Shown: positions 29,664 through 39,034 of the stretch, piece by piece
How the letters are laid out: each line of letters begins with the position of its first letter
Position numbering within the stretch: the first letter of the stretch is position 1
NCBI GenBank assembly: GCA_026394565.1
Contig: JAPKYA010000031.1
Span: 1 to 64,000 of the forward strand
Origin: Methanothrix sp.
GTDB lineage: Archaea; Halobacteriota; Methanosarcinia; Methanotrichales; Methanotrichaceae
DNA: 64,000 bases
Direction of reading: 5' to 3'
Translations under genes and position numbers: made by a program
The notes under the pieces: generated by a model
Database searches by the model: none
What the model saw: the letters and a program-made list of their open reading frames with translations, nothing else
Told to the model about the DNA's origin: nothing

Positions 29664-30698
29664 ATGGACTATATAGATGTGCTCGATAGATATGGGGCAA
29701 TCATAGAGGAAGACCTCAAGAGCCGATTGGATGAGATGGTAAGAGATGGCCAAAAGTACCATCCCTTCCTGGGAGATGTTTATGATGCTACCCGTGAGTT
29801 TGTGCTGAGGGGCGGAAGAAGGCTGTCTGCCTGCAGCACTCTCATAGTCTATCAGGGCTTTACCGGTAAAATTGACGACCGGATCGTCAGGGTTTGTTCC
29901 GGCATTGAGCTGTATCGGCACAGCATCCTCATACATGACGATATAGTGGATGCGGAAGAAAAGAGAAGAGGCGGGTACACGCTGCATAAAACTATCGCCA
30001 AGGGATTTGATGAGCGCTTCGGCGTCGCTTCGGCCATGTTTGCCGGAAATATTCTTTATGCACTGGCCATGGAGTGCCTAATGCAATCCGGCTTTGAGAA
30101 AGATAAGCTCGTGGAGGCAGCAAAACTGCTGGCAGCAGAGTTTCAGGCTGTGAACGAGAGCCAGATCCTGGACATGCTCTTCGAGTACAAGGACCCGGAT
30201 GTAAGGGAGTGGGAGGTCATGGCCGGCAGAAGAGCCGCCTCTCTCTTCAAGGCATCAATGCTCATCGGGGCACGGCTGGCATCCGCCCCCGAAAAGGATC
30301 TGGAGCTGCTCTTAAATGCTGCCGGGCACATAGGATTTGCTTTTGATATTCAGGATGACATCATCGATACCTTTGCCACAGAGGAGCAGTATGGAAGAGT
30401 TCCCTGTGGAGACATCGGCAAGAGGAAAAAACCGCTGCATGTCATCCTGGCTCTGCAAAAGGATAAGCGCCTGGCTGCAATCATGCAGGAAGGGAGATGC
30501 CTTGAGGGTGCGGAAATCAAGTATGTGCAGAGTTTGATAAGGGACTGCGGCGCTCTGGACGAGGCCAAGTCGATCTCAAGAGGGCATGCCCGCCAGGCGG
30601 AAAAAATGATCTCCCTGACCGGGATGAACCAGGATGCAAAGGACTTCTTCATATCGTTCATAAGATTCGTGGACGAAAGTCTGGACTGGTACAAGTAA
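29664..30698 (+). CDS. Polyprenyl (geranylgeranyl-type) diphosphate synthase
   Basis: ILIHDDIVDAEEKRRGGYTLH (FARM-like) and FDIQDDIIDTF (SARM-like). Confidence 0.92.
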   Translation: MDYIDVLDRYGAIIEEDLKSRLDEMVRDGQKYHPFLGDVYDATREFVLRGGRRLSACSTLIVYQGFTGKIDDRIVRVCSGIELYRHSILIHDDIVDAEEKRRGGYTLHKTIAKGFDERFGVASAMFAGNILYALAMECLMQSGFEKDKLVEAAKLLAAEFQAVNESQILDMLFEYKDPDVREWEVMAGRRAASLFKASMLIGARLASAPEKDLELLLNAAGHIGFAFDIQDDIIDTFATEEQYGRVPCGDIGKRKKPLHVILALQKDKRLAAIMQEGRCLEGAEIKYVQSLIRDCGALDEAKSISRGHARQAEKMISLTGMNQDAKDFFISFIRFVDESLDWYK

Positions 30699-30710
30699 GG
30701 GGAGTGAAGC

Positions 30711-30903
30711 TTGAGGATTTTAGCAGTGCCGGGCAGCCCCAGAAAAGGCGGCAACACAGAGATCACAGGCTGCGGCCCTACATCGCCAGCCGCAAGCTCG
30801 CCGGCAAGAGATGTTTGCCATGTCCTTCGAATACCTGGGCATGGTGGATGCAGGCAGCCTGCTCGCCCGGGCCTACGAGAGAGGGGAGATTGGAACTCAG
30901 GCG
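30711..30903 (+). pseudogene. Internally deleted iron-sulfur flavoprotein / NADPH-dependent FMN reductase remnant
   Basis: N-terminal MRILAVPGSPRKGGNTEI joined out of frame to C-terminal MFAMSFEYLGMVDAGSLLARAYERGEI. Confidence 0.65.
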
Positions 30904-30926
30904 AAACATTCATTGATCAGAAAAAA

Positions 30927-31304
30927 TCATGCGGCGGCCAGAGCAGGCTCCGCTGCGATTCGATCGCAGAAGGCTTTGACCTGTGCCTCATTCATGCGGT
31001 TCTTGGGAATGACAATGACTTGATATCCATCGCTCTCCAGCCTGTTAATCAGATCCCTAAACTGGCTCATGGCCACTTTGACCTGTTTGGTCAGATCCGG
31101 CATCTTGAGAATGACTATCTTGATTGATGGAATGACCGCGTCCACGACATAACCCCAGCGTGTAGGACGATGCATCAGCACTACTATCCCTCTTCTTCCC
31201 AACTCCGAGATTATGCCGTCAAACTTCTCAACATCTTGCTTTTCAGGTTGTTTCATTTCGCCTCCACCCCATGCCCAAATTATTATCATTATTTCATATA
31301 TCAC
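30927..31304 (-). CDS. Hypothetical protein
   Basis: Clean ORF, MKQPEKQDVEKFDGIISELGRRGIVVLMHRPTRWGYVVDAVIPSIKIVILKMPD. Confidence 0.5.
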   Translation of the reverse strand: MIYEIMIIIWAWGGGEMKQPEKQDVEKFDGIISELGRRGIVVLMHRPTRWGYVVDAVIPSIKIVILKMPDLTKQVKVAMSQFRDLINRLESDGYQVIVIPKNRMNEAQVKAFCDRIAAEPALAAA

Positions 31305-31406
31305 AGCAAAAAATTGTGAGGGAGTGTTGTATTTGCCTTCTTTCCAGGCTCCGTTATATACGAACCCAGCCCTCTTATGAATATATTATTAGGAAATAAT
31401 GAGGGT

Positions 31407-31607
31407 TTAGTATCTGCCGGACGAGGATCTGGCAGGTCTATGCTTCTGATAGCACTCGCTGCAGTATACCGGCCTGGAACCATCAGGCTTGAAGGGCACC
31501 TGTGTTTGTTTGCCGCATTCTGAACAAGTAACATCTGTCATTTCTCTGGGACCGCTGTTGTAGCCACTTCTGCTGCTACCGCTGTTTTCATATTTTCTCT
31601 CAAACAT
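31407..31607 (-). CDS. CxxC-x17-CxxC zinc-ribbon small protein
   Basis: MTDVTCSECGKQTQVPFKPDGSRPVYCSECYQKHR. Confidence 0.85.
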   Translation of the reverse strand: MFERKYENSGSSRSGYNSGPREMTDVTCSECGKQTQVPFKPDGSRPVYCSECYQKHRPARSSSGRY

Positions 31608-31754
31608 TTAATTCACTTACCTTTTGAATCGATTCAATGAATCGAAACCGCTCCCGAAAACATCTCAACAAATCTCTTTGAATCGACGAATCCAGCATCA
31701 TCTAAAGAACCGCTCAGCTTATATACTTGCCGGTCAGGGAAAAAGCTGCTGCAA

Positions 31755-32858
31755 TTATCTTCTCTTGGTAATTATGGAGAGTATATCGCAGTCCCTTAGC
31801 TCATGCTCCAGCCCCACCGATTGGCCCGGGAACTTTGCACTCTTGCCCCAGACCAGAGCATAGCGGAAGAGATTCACGAAGTCACGATGAAGATGCTCGC
31901 AAACAGATCTGACGCTGCTTCCGTCCAGGAGTACCAACGGCTCTTCCAGGTCTGCTTTGCCCCCTTTCGGCTTGAGATAGACGCGGATGAATCCCAGCCG
32001 CTCATAAATAAGATCCTTTAGATCATCCAGGCCCTGGGTAGTGGCGCAAGAGATGGGCAGATAGTCCCTGCCCAGGTCTTCTTTGATCCTGTTCTCCACG
32101 TTTCCGAATCGGAGGTCGAACTTATTTATGGCCACGACCGAGGGAATGTAAACCCGGTTTCCTGCCAAAAAATCCACCAGGCCGTCTGTATCTACGTCTT
32201 CGCGGATCGTGACATTGGCATTGACAATTCCGTAGGCGCGAATGATCTCCGCAATCTCAAACTCAGTCATGTGGGTGAGATGCACAGTGCTGCGTATGAT
32301 TATTCCGCCCTTCCTGTCCGGCGTGATGTGAATATTGGGGGGCTGTTTATCCAACCGGATTCCCGCATCGTAAAGCTCTCGCTCCAGAATATTCAGCTTG
32401 TAGTTGAAGACGTCCCCCAGTAGTAATATTATATCCGCGGCGCGAGCTGCTGTTATAACCTCTCTGCCCCGGCCCTTGCCCTTGGCGGCACCCTTGATGA
32501 TGCCCGGCATATCCAGTATCTGGATCTCTGCGCCTTTGTATTTCATGACCCCGGGAATGACCTCCAGGGTAGTGAATTGGTAATCGGCAACCTCTGATTT
32601 GGAGGCGGTCAGGTGGTTGAGCAGACTTGACTTTCCGACAGATGGAAAGCCAACCAGGGCCACAGTTGCATCTCCCGACTTCTTGATGTAGTATCTTCTA
32701 CCCCCGCCTCCGCCCTTGATCTTCTGAAGCTCTTGCTGCGCCTTTAGCTTCGCGATCTTGGCCTTGATCTTGCCCAAGTGGTGCTCAGTGGCCTTGTTCT
32801 TCTGAGTGTTAAAGATCTCCTCTTCCAGCGCCTTGATCTGTTCCTCTATGGTTGCCAT
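31755..32858 (-). CDS. drg: DRG-family Obg-like GTPase
   Basis: VALVGFPSVGKSSLLNHLT; LDMPGIIKGAAKGKGRGREV; VVAINKFDL; C-terminal TGS domain. Confidence 0.95.
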   Translation of the reverse strand: MATIEEQIKALEEEIFNTQKNKATEHHLGKIKAKIAKLKAQQELQKIKGGGGGRRYYIKKSGDATVALVGFPSVGKSSLLNHLTASKSEVADYQFTTLEVIPGVMKYKGAEIQILDMPGIIKGAAKGKGRGREVITAARAADIILLLGDVFNYKLNILERELYDAGIRLDKQPPNIHITPDRKGGIIIRSTVHLTHMTEFEIAEIIRAYGIVNANVTIREDVDTDGLVDFLAGNRVYIPSVVAINKFDLRFGNVENRIKEDLGRDYLPISCATTQGLDDLKDLIYERLGFIRVYLKPKGGKADLEEPLVLLDGSSVRSVCEHLHRDFVNLFRYALVWGKSAKFPGQSVGLEHELRDCDILSIITKRR

Positions 32859-33047
32859 TTCGTAGCAGCAAATGAGGCTTCCCCTTTATAAGGTCTGGGT
32901 TTGCACTTCGTGCATTATATGAATCTTGACGCAAGGTTAAGCTGCGTCTCGCAGATTTCCGCTGCCGAGCAAGCCTGGCAGGGTGCATCATCGAGCCGAT
33001 CGGGAAGCTGGCCCTCTTTTTTCTGCCTTACTCTGTCTCGAACGAGA
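32859..33047 (-). pseudogene. Cas4 C-terminal fragment (duplicate of the 36369-36557 segment)
   Basis: 'tttcgtag(c/t)agcaaatgaggcttccccttataaggt' through 'ctggccctctttt(t/a)tctgcctta(c/t)tctgtctcgaa' is shared with the 3' end of the Cas4-like gene. Minus strand translates to RQKKEGQLPDRLDDAPCQACSAAEICETQ. Confidence 0.75.
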
Positions 33048-33133
33048 GATTATAAAAGGTACGCGAACCATTCACTGATAGTGGTTTGTAATATCTAGCA
33101 GAAAAACATTCTGGAGCGGGCCACGGGAAGGGG

Positions 33134-33562
33134 CTAAATCTGTAGATCTCCCTTTTCTTTGAGATAGTTTCCTGGACCGGTTAGAGAGAATCCTGCAGAT
33201 GTTATGGTTTCTAAGGGTCCCTGAATGCTCTCCTTAGTTTCAAGACTATTCGCGAGATCTCTTAAACCGTCGCATATTTTTTCAAAAATCTTTATATCAG
33301 GGTCAACTGTGGGATTTCCTGCCTTAATCAAATTCAGTCTCTCAGTCATCATATTATATACACTTTGTAGTAAAATGTCAGCTATAAGCACCTCGCTTGA
33401 GAAGGAGTATCTGTATGTCCTGCCCGTGATTCCGTAAGTGGCAGAAAAATAGTAAATTTTCTTGTCGAGGGATGGTGTTTGTCGTATGAGACTCTCTACC
33501 CTTCTCAACTCCTCCACCAACTCCTTCCTGAAGAAGTCTTCACGCTGCGGCATAGGCACCAC
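33134..33562 (-). CDS. Hypothetical protein, downstream partner of a wHTH protein
   Basis: 142-aa ORF overlapping the next upstream ORF by 23 bp. Confidence 0.5.
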   Translation of the reverse strand: MVPMPQREDFFRKELVEELRRVESLIRQTPSLDKKIYYFSATYGITGRTYRYSFSSEVLIADILLQSVYNMMTERLNLIKAGNPTVDPDIKIFEKICDGLRDLANSLETKESIQGPLETITSAGFSLTGPGNYLKEKGDLQI

Positions 33563-34049
33563 CGGTATGGACGTTTTCTATCTTAACTTCTACGGATTTT
33601 TCAAAAGAGATAGGTTTTGGCCGGTCTTCGAGATGCAATCGTGACCAGCTATCTGGGCTCTCTGAAAGCCAACCCTTCGCTTGATATTGTGATAATCCTT
33701 CTACGGGCTGAATTTTAATGTGCCGCTCAACTGAATAGATCGCCATTTTGGCTAAAGTCTCTTCCCCGAGCATTTGCTCGATGACGTAATTATTCAGGTC
33801 CTCAAATGCTCCTAGAAAACCCGAATCCTTGTCAAATGCATAATAATTAGCATTGCTGCGCTTGCTCACCACCTTCAACACATGCCATTTCAGGAGCTTC
33901 CGAACAACACTGTTCAATGCTTGGCGAGAAACACCGGACCCTCGTGCAAGATCACTGATGTTGAACTCATAATCCTTCATGGGCAAGAGGAATTGAATCA
34001 CCCTTAACTCACTAGTATCGCCGAACACTTTCTCAAATGGAACAACCAC
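33540..34049 (-). CDS. Winged-helix DNA-binding protein
   Basis: LRVIQFLLPMKDYEFNISDLARGSGVSRQALNSVVRKLLKWHVLKVVSKRSNANYYAF. Confidence 0.7.
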   Translation of the reverse strand: MVVPFEKVFGDTSELRVIQFLLPMKDYEFNISDLARGSGVSRQALNSVVRKLLKWHVLKVVSKRSNANYYAFDKDSGFLGAFEDLNNYVIEQMLGEETLAKMAIYSVERHIKIQPVEGLSQYQAKGWLSESPDSWSRLHLEDRPKPISFEKSVEVKIENVHTGGAYAAA

Positions 34050-34117
34050 GCAGTTTCACCACACAACTTTCATATTTCATTCTATTTAGGGCTTGTGACA
34101 GGCTTGTCATGATATCT

Positions 34118-34432
34118 TTACAGCTTATGATACTTGCCGGAACGAATCCTTTTGTCCGCCAGGCTATCTGGAGAGACATATTCATGTTCACCAAGAGCAT
34201 AAAAGGTTGCTTCCAGATTAGAAATATAGTACTTTCCATCTTTTTTAGACAATAACGTGATATATCCTTTTTTTCTGAGTTGATCTGCGATATCGACGGG
34301 ATTTTTCTTAAATCTACCCAAATATGCCTTGGCAATATGATTTAGATCAAAACTCTTGTTTCTGGAAAAGCTAAAATGTGTCCGAAGTATGTTTAGAATT
34401 TCCAGTTCTTCGATGACCAAGCCACATGCCAT
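34118..34432 (-). CDS. Small wHTH-like protein
   Basis: LEILNILRTHF...IADQLRKKGYITLLSKKDGKYYISN. Confidence 0.45.
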   Translation of the reverse strand: MACGLVIEELEILNILRTHFSFSRNKSFDLNHIAKAYLGRFKKNPVDIADQLRKKGYITLLSKKDGKYYISNLEATFYALGEHEYVSPDSLADKRIRSGKYHKL

Positions 34433-34923
34433 TTCGCCAGCTCCGCCAGTACCTGCCTCTCGGCTTGAAAGTAATAGATGAGTTCAGACGAAAAACCTTT
34501 TGCTAGTCTGAAAGGTTGCGCACAAGTATGCTCAGCCTTTTGCGGCCCTCAGATAGTGTAGATCTGTTTCTAATTGTACCTTGCAGGTGTGATGCTGATA
34601 GTATCCACGGATAAAATTACGAGCTGGATAATTGGAGCCCCTGGGGCGGAGCATCATCCGATGCTCCAATTGCCGGTTTGAATGCTCATCTGTGATTGTA
34701 TCCTGGGCGAAAACGCTCCAAGGGTTCCGATCGGTCCAAATCCGACGCTCCGCATATTGCCCAAATCCAAAATTTTCAAGTATTCTGATGATTGAATTTT
34801 AAGTACAGAACAAATTGAATTTCCACGATATCGCTTTAGTCGTTGCATATCTGACAGAATCTGGCCAGGTCCGGGGGGCATGGTAGCGCCAGGCCGCAGT
34901 AAAGGAGAGGGGAAATCCTCCCC

Positions 34924-35628
34924 TCAGTACCATCCTTCCAGGTCGATTGTGAAGTTTTCTGGGAGGAAACTAAGGCCTTTGGGCCTGGATAGGGGCGACA
35001 GCGCCTGCGAGTGTAGGATATATCTCACGGACTCGTTTGGCAGGAGCTTGTACTCCTCTCCCTTTACCTCGTAGCCGTAGTTGAATTGGTCCAAGAGCCA
35101 GAAAAACTTAGGAGAGAGCGCTAGACCTTGGGGCATTTTATTTGTAACTTTAACCTCAAAATCATATTGCTTATTCTGCAGGCCGTTGTATGTATTCTTC
35201 TGGGTGTTGTCCTTGACTCCGTAGAGCTTTATCGTTATGTTATCCGTCGATGCTTCAGGAATCCCCGACCAAGAGATGCTATAAACATCCTGATTGGGCG
35301 TCTCGATCCTGGTCCTCTTTATCTGGGTCGCGGGTTGGTCGAACTCAAAGAAATATAGTGCCCGGTCATTATAACCTGGGTTGGATACATCTTCTATATT
35401 GCGAGCTTTGATGAACCTATCTTCAGAATCGACTACATCGACTTTCAGATTGGAAGCAATGCCTCTGCCTTGTAATTCGTAGGGTGAGAAGATGTCCAAA
35501 GCGAACCCGTCGCTGGTAGGAATCATGCCGTAGATCTTTATCATGCCGTCCGTTGTTTGGAGCGGGAAGGCCTGCGATAATGATACAGCTGCAAGCATGA
35601 AGGCCAGTATCAGCCCTAAATGTCTCAT
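34924..35628 (-). CDS. Secreted hypothetical protein
   Basis: Signal peptide MRHLGLILAFMLAAVSLSQAFP. Confidence 0.6.
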   Translation of the reverse strand: MRHLGLILAFMLAAVSLSQAFPLQTTDGMIKIYGMIPTSDGFALDIFSPYELQGRGIASNLKVDVVDSEDRFIKARNIEDVSNPGYNDRALYFFEFDQPATQIKRTRIETPNQDVYSISWSGIPEASTDNITIKLYGVKDNTQKNTYNGLQNKQYDFEVKVTNKMPQGLALSPKFFWLLDQFNYGYEVKGEEYKLLPNESVRYILHSQALSPLSRPKGLSFLPENFTIDLEGWY

Positions 35629-35646
35629 AAAATTTTACCCCCCTGT

Positions 35647-36159
35647 TCAAATGATTTTATATAACGCCATGAATTTACGATCGCCTTTTGATTCATAGCT
35701 ATTATACATCACGAGTTCATCCGCATCGGATGAATTAATCGCCCATCCGATGTTTCCGATAACTGAGCCTCCTGTGAACGCTTCTGCTTTATCCAATTCA
35801 TCTGGAATAACCCCCGGACTATTCCTGTAGGTGCTATATACTACAGACGAAGGGCCAACCGTCCTCAATCTATAACCTGCGGCAAATTCTGATGAATCGG
35901 GACCTGTATACTTGAGTTCAATGCGGGCCAAAAAGAATTGCTGGCCATCCTTAGGCGGGGAATTGAACGGGTTCTCTTGAGCTACCATATCGTTTGCATT
36001 GGAATATACCTCAAGGACTTTTATCGACCAGCCACCGCCTATATCTGCGGCGGTACCGATGGGGATGGGGTCCTCGCGAGTTCCTGATGCTGCGCTGCAT
36101 GCTTGCGATAGCATGAGTAAGCAGAATAATACAATTGGTAATTCAGTCTTAACGGCCAT
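35647..36159 (-). CDS. Secreted hypothetical protein (DUF4352-like layout)
   Basis: Signal peptide, then GTAADIGGGWSIKVLEVYSNAND...NSPPKDGQQFFLARIELKYTG. Confidence 0.6.
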   Translation of the reverse strand: MAVKTELPIVLFCLLMLSQACSAASGTREDPIPIGTAADIGGGWSIKVLEVYSNANDMVAQENPFNSPPKDGQQFFLARIELKYTGPDSSEFAAGYRLRTVGPSSVVYSTYRNSPGVIPDELDKAEAFTGGSVIGNIGWAINSSDADELVMYNSYESKGDRKFMALYKII

Positions 36160-36425
36160 ATCTCTTCCTCAGATACTTATCGGACTGATCTAACGAAAAA
36201 CCTTTTGGCTAAAGCGACATTCTTGAACCTTTCCAAGTCGTGTTCCAATACATCATCTCGGAACTTTCTTGCAGCCGACAGGATCGCGGCCAGGTCATGG
36301 GCGGGGGGATGCACCCCGGGGGTGGCTGCCAAAACGGCGCGCCCTGCCATCAGCTTTGAAGCGTTCTTGTTTCGTAGTAGCAAATGAGGCTTCCCCTTTA
36401 TAAGGTATGGGTTTGCATGCTTGTA

Positions 36426-37142
36426 TCAAAAAAATTTCGACGCCAGGCTGTGCCTGGTCTCGCAAATCTCTCTCGCCTCGCAAGCCGGGCAGAGTGCATC
36501 CTCGGGTCGGTCTGGAAGCCGGCCCTCTTTTATCTGCCTTATTCTGTCTCGAATTCGCAGCACTCGCGCTCTATCTACGCTGTGAATCTCAGCGGCGCGC
36601 ACCAGGGCCTGACGCGGATACTCCACCAGTCCTTGATTTATATGCGTCCTTTGCTTCTCGCCCAAGAGCAGGGCATAGCCCGCCAGCATGAGCCGGTCCC
36701 TTTTCCAGATGCCGTCCTGCGGGGCTTTGCCTGTACGGATGAGGGAAGGAGTGCCGCCCGGTGCCAGGCGGTCCAGCCTGCCGGACAATCCCAATTTATC
36801 AGAATGCAGATCAACCTCTGCCTGGCAGGGAAGCAGAAGGTCCAGGCGCCCGGCCAGCCCCTGGGCAATACCGGCAATCTCCCCTTCCAGCTCCCGGCAG
36901 GCCGGCTCTATATCATCCGGCTCAATCTCATAAACCAGGGGCAGCTCATCTTCCAGCCTGGCCAGGATCTCTTTGAGCTGGCCTTCCAGATCGCTTTTTT
37001 GGGACAGGGAGAGCATGAGGCTTCTTAGGAGGATCTGCTTGGCATCAATCCGTTTGGGCATCTTCCTCTGGTTTTCAAAGTAAACCAGCCGGGGGCAGCG
37101 CAGATAAAGTCCTATTTCAGAGATCCTGACGAGTGTTGGCAT
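36426..37142 (-). CDS. Solo Cas4-like PD-(D/E)XK nuclease
   Basis: RISEIGLYLRCPRLVYFENQ N-terminal Cys; DRLMLAGYALLLGE; C-terminal CPACEAREICE cysteine cluster. No CRISPR array or other cas genes in the window. Confidence 0.75.
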   Translation of the reverse strand: MPTLVRISEIGLYLRCPRLVYFENQRKMPKRIDAKQILLRSLMLSLSQKSDLEGQLKEILARLEDELPLVYEIEPDDIEPACRELEGEIAGIAQGLAGRLDLLLPCQAEVDLHSDKLGLSGRLDRLAPGGTPSLIRTGKAPQDGIWKRDRLMLAGYALLLGEKQRTHINQGLVEYPRQALVRAAEIHSVDRARVLRIRDRIRQIKEGRLPDRPEDALCPACEAREICETRHSLASKFF

Positions 37143-38412
37143 CAGTGACTCTTTGCATCTCATCTTTTAAAAATTTTTTCTTTTCTTCGAAACGAACAAT
37201 TTGGGAAGTCGAGTTGAGCGATGATGAAGCTGGCAAAGTTGAATTCTGCAATTGTGTCTCATTTTGTTCCATTCGAATCTTGACAAGCCAGGCGTCTTCT
37301 CTTCCCAACCCCAGTGAGCTGGTTATGCCTGCCAGCATATAAGAGCCGTCTTTTCTCTGAACTGCAAAGGTGCCGATATCGTCTCCTTCGCCGCCTAGGG
37401 TCATCGACCACTCCTCGCGACCTGTGGAATCGGTCTTGATGATGAGCGCATCTCTTCCTGTTTTTTTATTGTCTATTCTTCCTGCAATGACAAAGCCGCC
37501 TTCCGTAGTCGATTGCAGGGAAGAGGCCGAGCCGCCCAGGTAAGTCCTCTCCCACAGCTTTTGGCCAACAAGATCTACTTTAATGAGAATGATCTTCTTC
37601 TTATCCGAGCCCGATTCTGTCCTGCCTACCATTGCATAGCCGTCGGCAAGCTCTACAACCTGAAAGCCGGCATCATCCTGTTTGCCGCCAAAGGTTCTGT
37701 TCCATTGCTCTTCTCCCAGGGAATCGGTTTTGAGGAGCCACATATCGTCTCCGCCTTTGCCGAAGGATGCCGTCCGTCCTGCCACAATGTACCCGCCGTC
37801 CCGGCTCTGCAAGACGGACATGCCCACGTCATCCTCCTGTGCGCCAAAGGTTTTATCCCAGATCTCTCTGCCCAGTCCATCGGTCTTAATCAGCCAGAGA
37901 TCCTTTCTGCCGCTTCCCAGTGATTGAGTGTATCCGGCGATGATGAAGCCTGCGTCATCGGTCTCATCTACAGACCACCCGCCATCCCCGGAGGAGGATA
38001 CAAATCCGCCAAAGGTTTTGTCCCAGATGAGGCTGCCATTGCTGTGCGTCTTGACAAGCCATAAAAGCTCCTCTCCCAAGGCGAAGGATTTTGTGCTGCC
38101 CGTGACAATAAAACCGCCGTCTCTCGTCTCTTGCACGAAGTATCCCACATCCTCTCCCGATCCACCCAAAATCCGGCTCCAGATGCTTTTTCCCATTGCA
38201 TCGGTTCTGATCAGGAACAGGTCGCTTTCTTCTCCCCTGGATGCAGAATATCCCACCAGGATATTGCCGCCATCCTTGGTCTCCTGTAAACACCAGGCCC
38301 CATCTCCGTACTGCCCCCCGAAGGTCGAATTCCACTCCTCCTCAGGCTCGGCTGCCTGAGCCGAAAAGCAAACCGGCAGGACAAGGAAAATAAAAGTAAG
38401 TGCAAATTTCAT
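37117..38412 (-). CDS. Secreted beta-propeller-like protein with ~50-aa repeats
   Basis: Signal peptide MKFALTFIFLVLPVCFSAQA; repeats such as DGGFIVTGSTKSFGLGEELLWLVKTHSNGSLIWDKTFGG. Confidence 0.75.
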   Translation of the reverse strand: MKFALTFIFLVLPVCFSAQAAEPEEEWNSTFGGQYGDGAWCLQETKDGGNILVGYSASRGEESDLFLIRTDAMGKSIWSRILGGSGEDVGYFVQETRDGGFIVTGSTKSFALGEELLWLVKTHSNGSLIWDKTFGGFVSSSGDGGWSVDETDDAGFIIAGYTQSLGSGRKDLWLIKTDGLGREIWDKTFGAQEDDVGMSVLQSRDGGYIVAGRTASFGKGGDDMWLLKTDSLGEEQWNRTFGGKQDDAGFQVVELADGYAMVGRTESGSDKKKIILIKVDLVGQKLWERTYLGGSASSLQSTTEGGFVIAGRIDNKKTGRDALIIKTDSTGREEWSMTLGGEGDDIGTFAVQRKDGSYMLAGITSSLGLGREDAWLVKIRMEQNETQLQNSTLPASSSLNSTSQIVRFEEKKKFLKDEMQRVTDANTRQDL

Positions 38413-38413
38413 C

Positions 38414-38920
38414 CTAGATGCCCTGGTCCTGGAATTTGACAGTCTTGTCCATCTCAAAGGTCCCGCTCAAAAACATGCGGGAATCTATGCCGCTTTTGCC
38501 GTTCTCATGCCTGGAGGCGGTCATACCGTAGTAGCCGTTAAAGCTCCCCTTGGAGCTGGACCCTATATTCAGTCGATCTTCATTAGCTCCATTGACTTGG
38601 GCTGCAGAGGAATTGAGAAGAGATGAATTGCATAGTGAGCTGTTGATGCCGACAGTTGAATTGACTGCAGTTGAATTATTGAGGGCGAAATTGCCAAGTC
38701 TCTTTTCTGCCCTCTCCCGCGTCCAGGAATCAAGTCTGACCAAAGCCTCTGTTATTTTATCCTCCACCTTTTTGGAGTCCGTTCCGGGCGTAAAGAAAAC
38801 TGATCCGTCCAGCCCGAGTGGGCCCGTCGAATCGGATTTGCTGGAAGCCTCCGCCTGCAGTAGAGCTGCCGCTGCCGCAACCATAAATAAAATTACTATT
38901 ACCCTCTTCATAATCCCCAC
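38414..38920 (-). CDS. Secreted hypothetical protein
   Basis: Signal peptide; immediately upstream of the beta-propeller gene. Confidence 0.55.
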   Translation of the reverse strand: MGIMKRVIVILFMVAAAAALLQAEASSKSDSTGPLGLDGSVFFTPGTDSKKVEDKITEALVRLDSWTRERAEKRLGNFALNNSTAVNSTVGINSSLCNSSLLNSSAAQVNGANEDRLNIGSSSKGSFNGYYGMTASRHENGKSGIDSRMFLSGTFEMDKTVKFQDQGI

Positions 38921-39034
38921 CTTTCGTGCTGCCTTGATTAATTAAGTCTCCAATACAATTTTAACTTTTCTATTTCAAGATTCATTTTCGCCCTGTGGAG
39001 AGCATTTATCTCTTCCTAGTATCATCCATCTTTT

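Noticed and set aside
34640-34685. Inverted repeat GGAGCATCATCCGATGCTCC as ncRNA/terminator
   Set aside because: Short isolated palindrome in an intergenic region with no T-tract and unclear flanking transcription; insufficient support.
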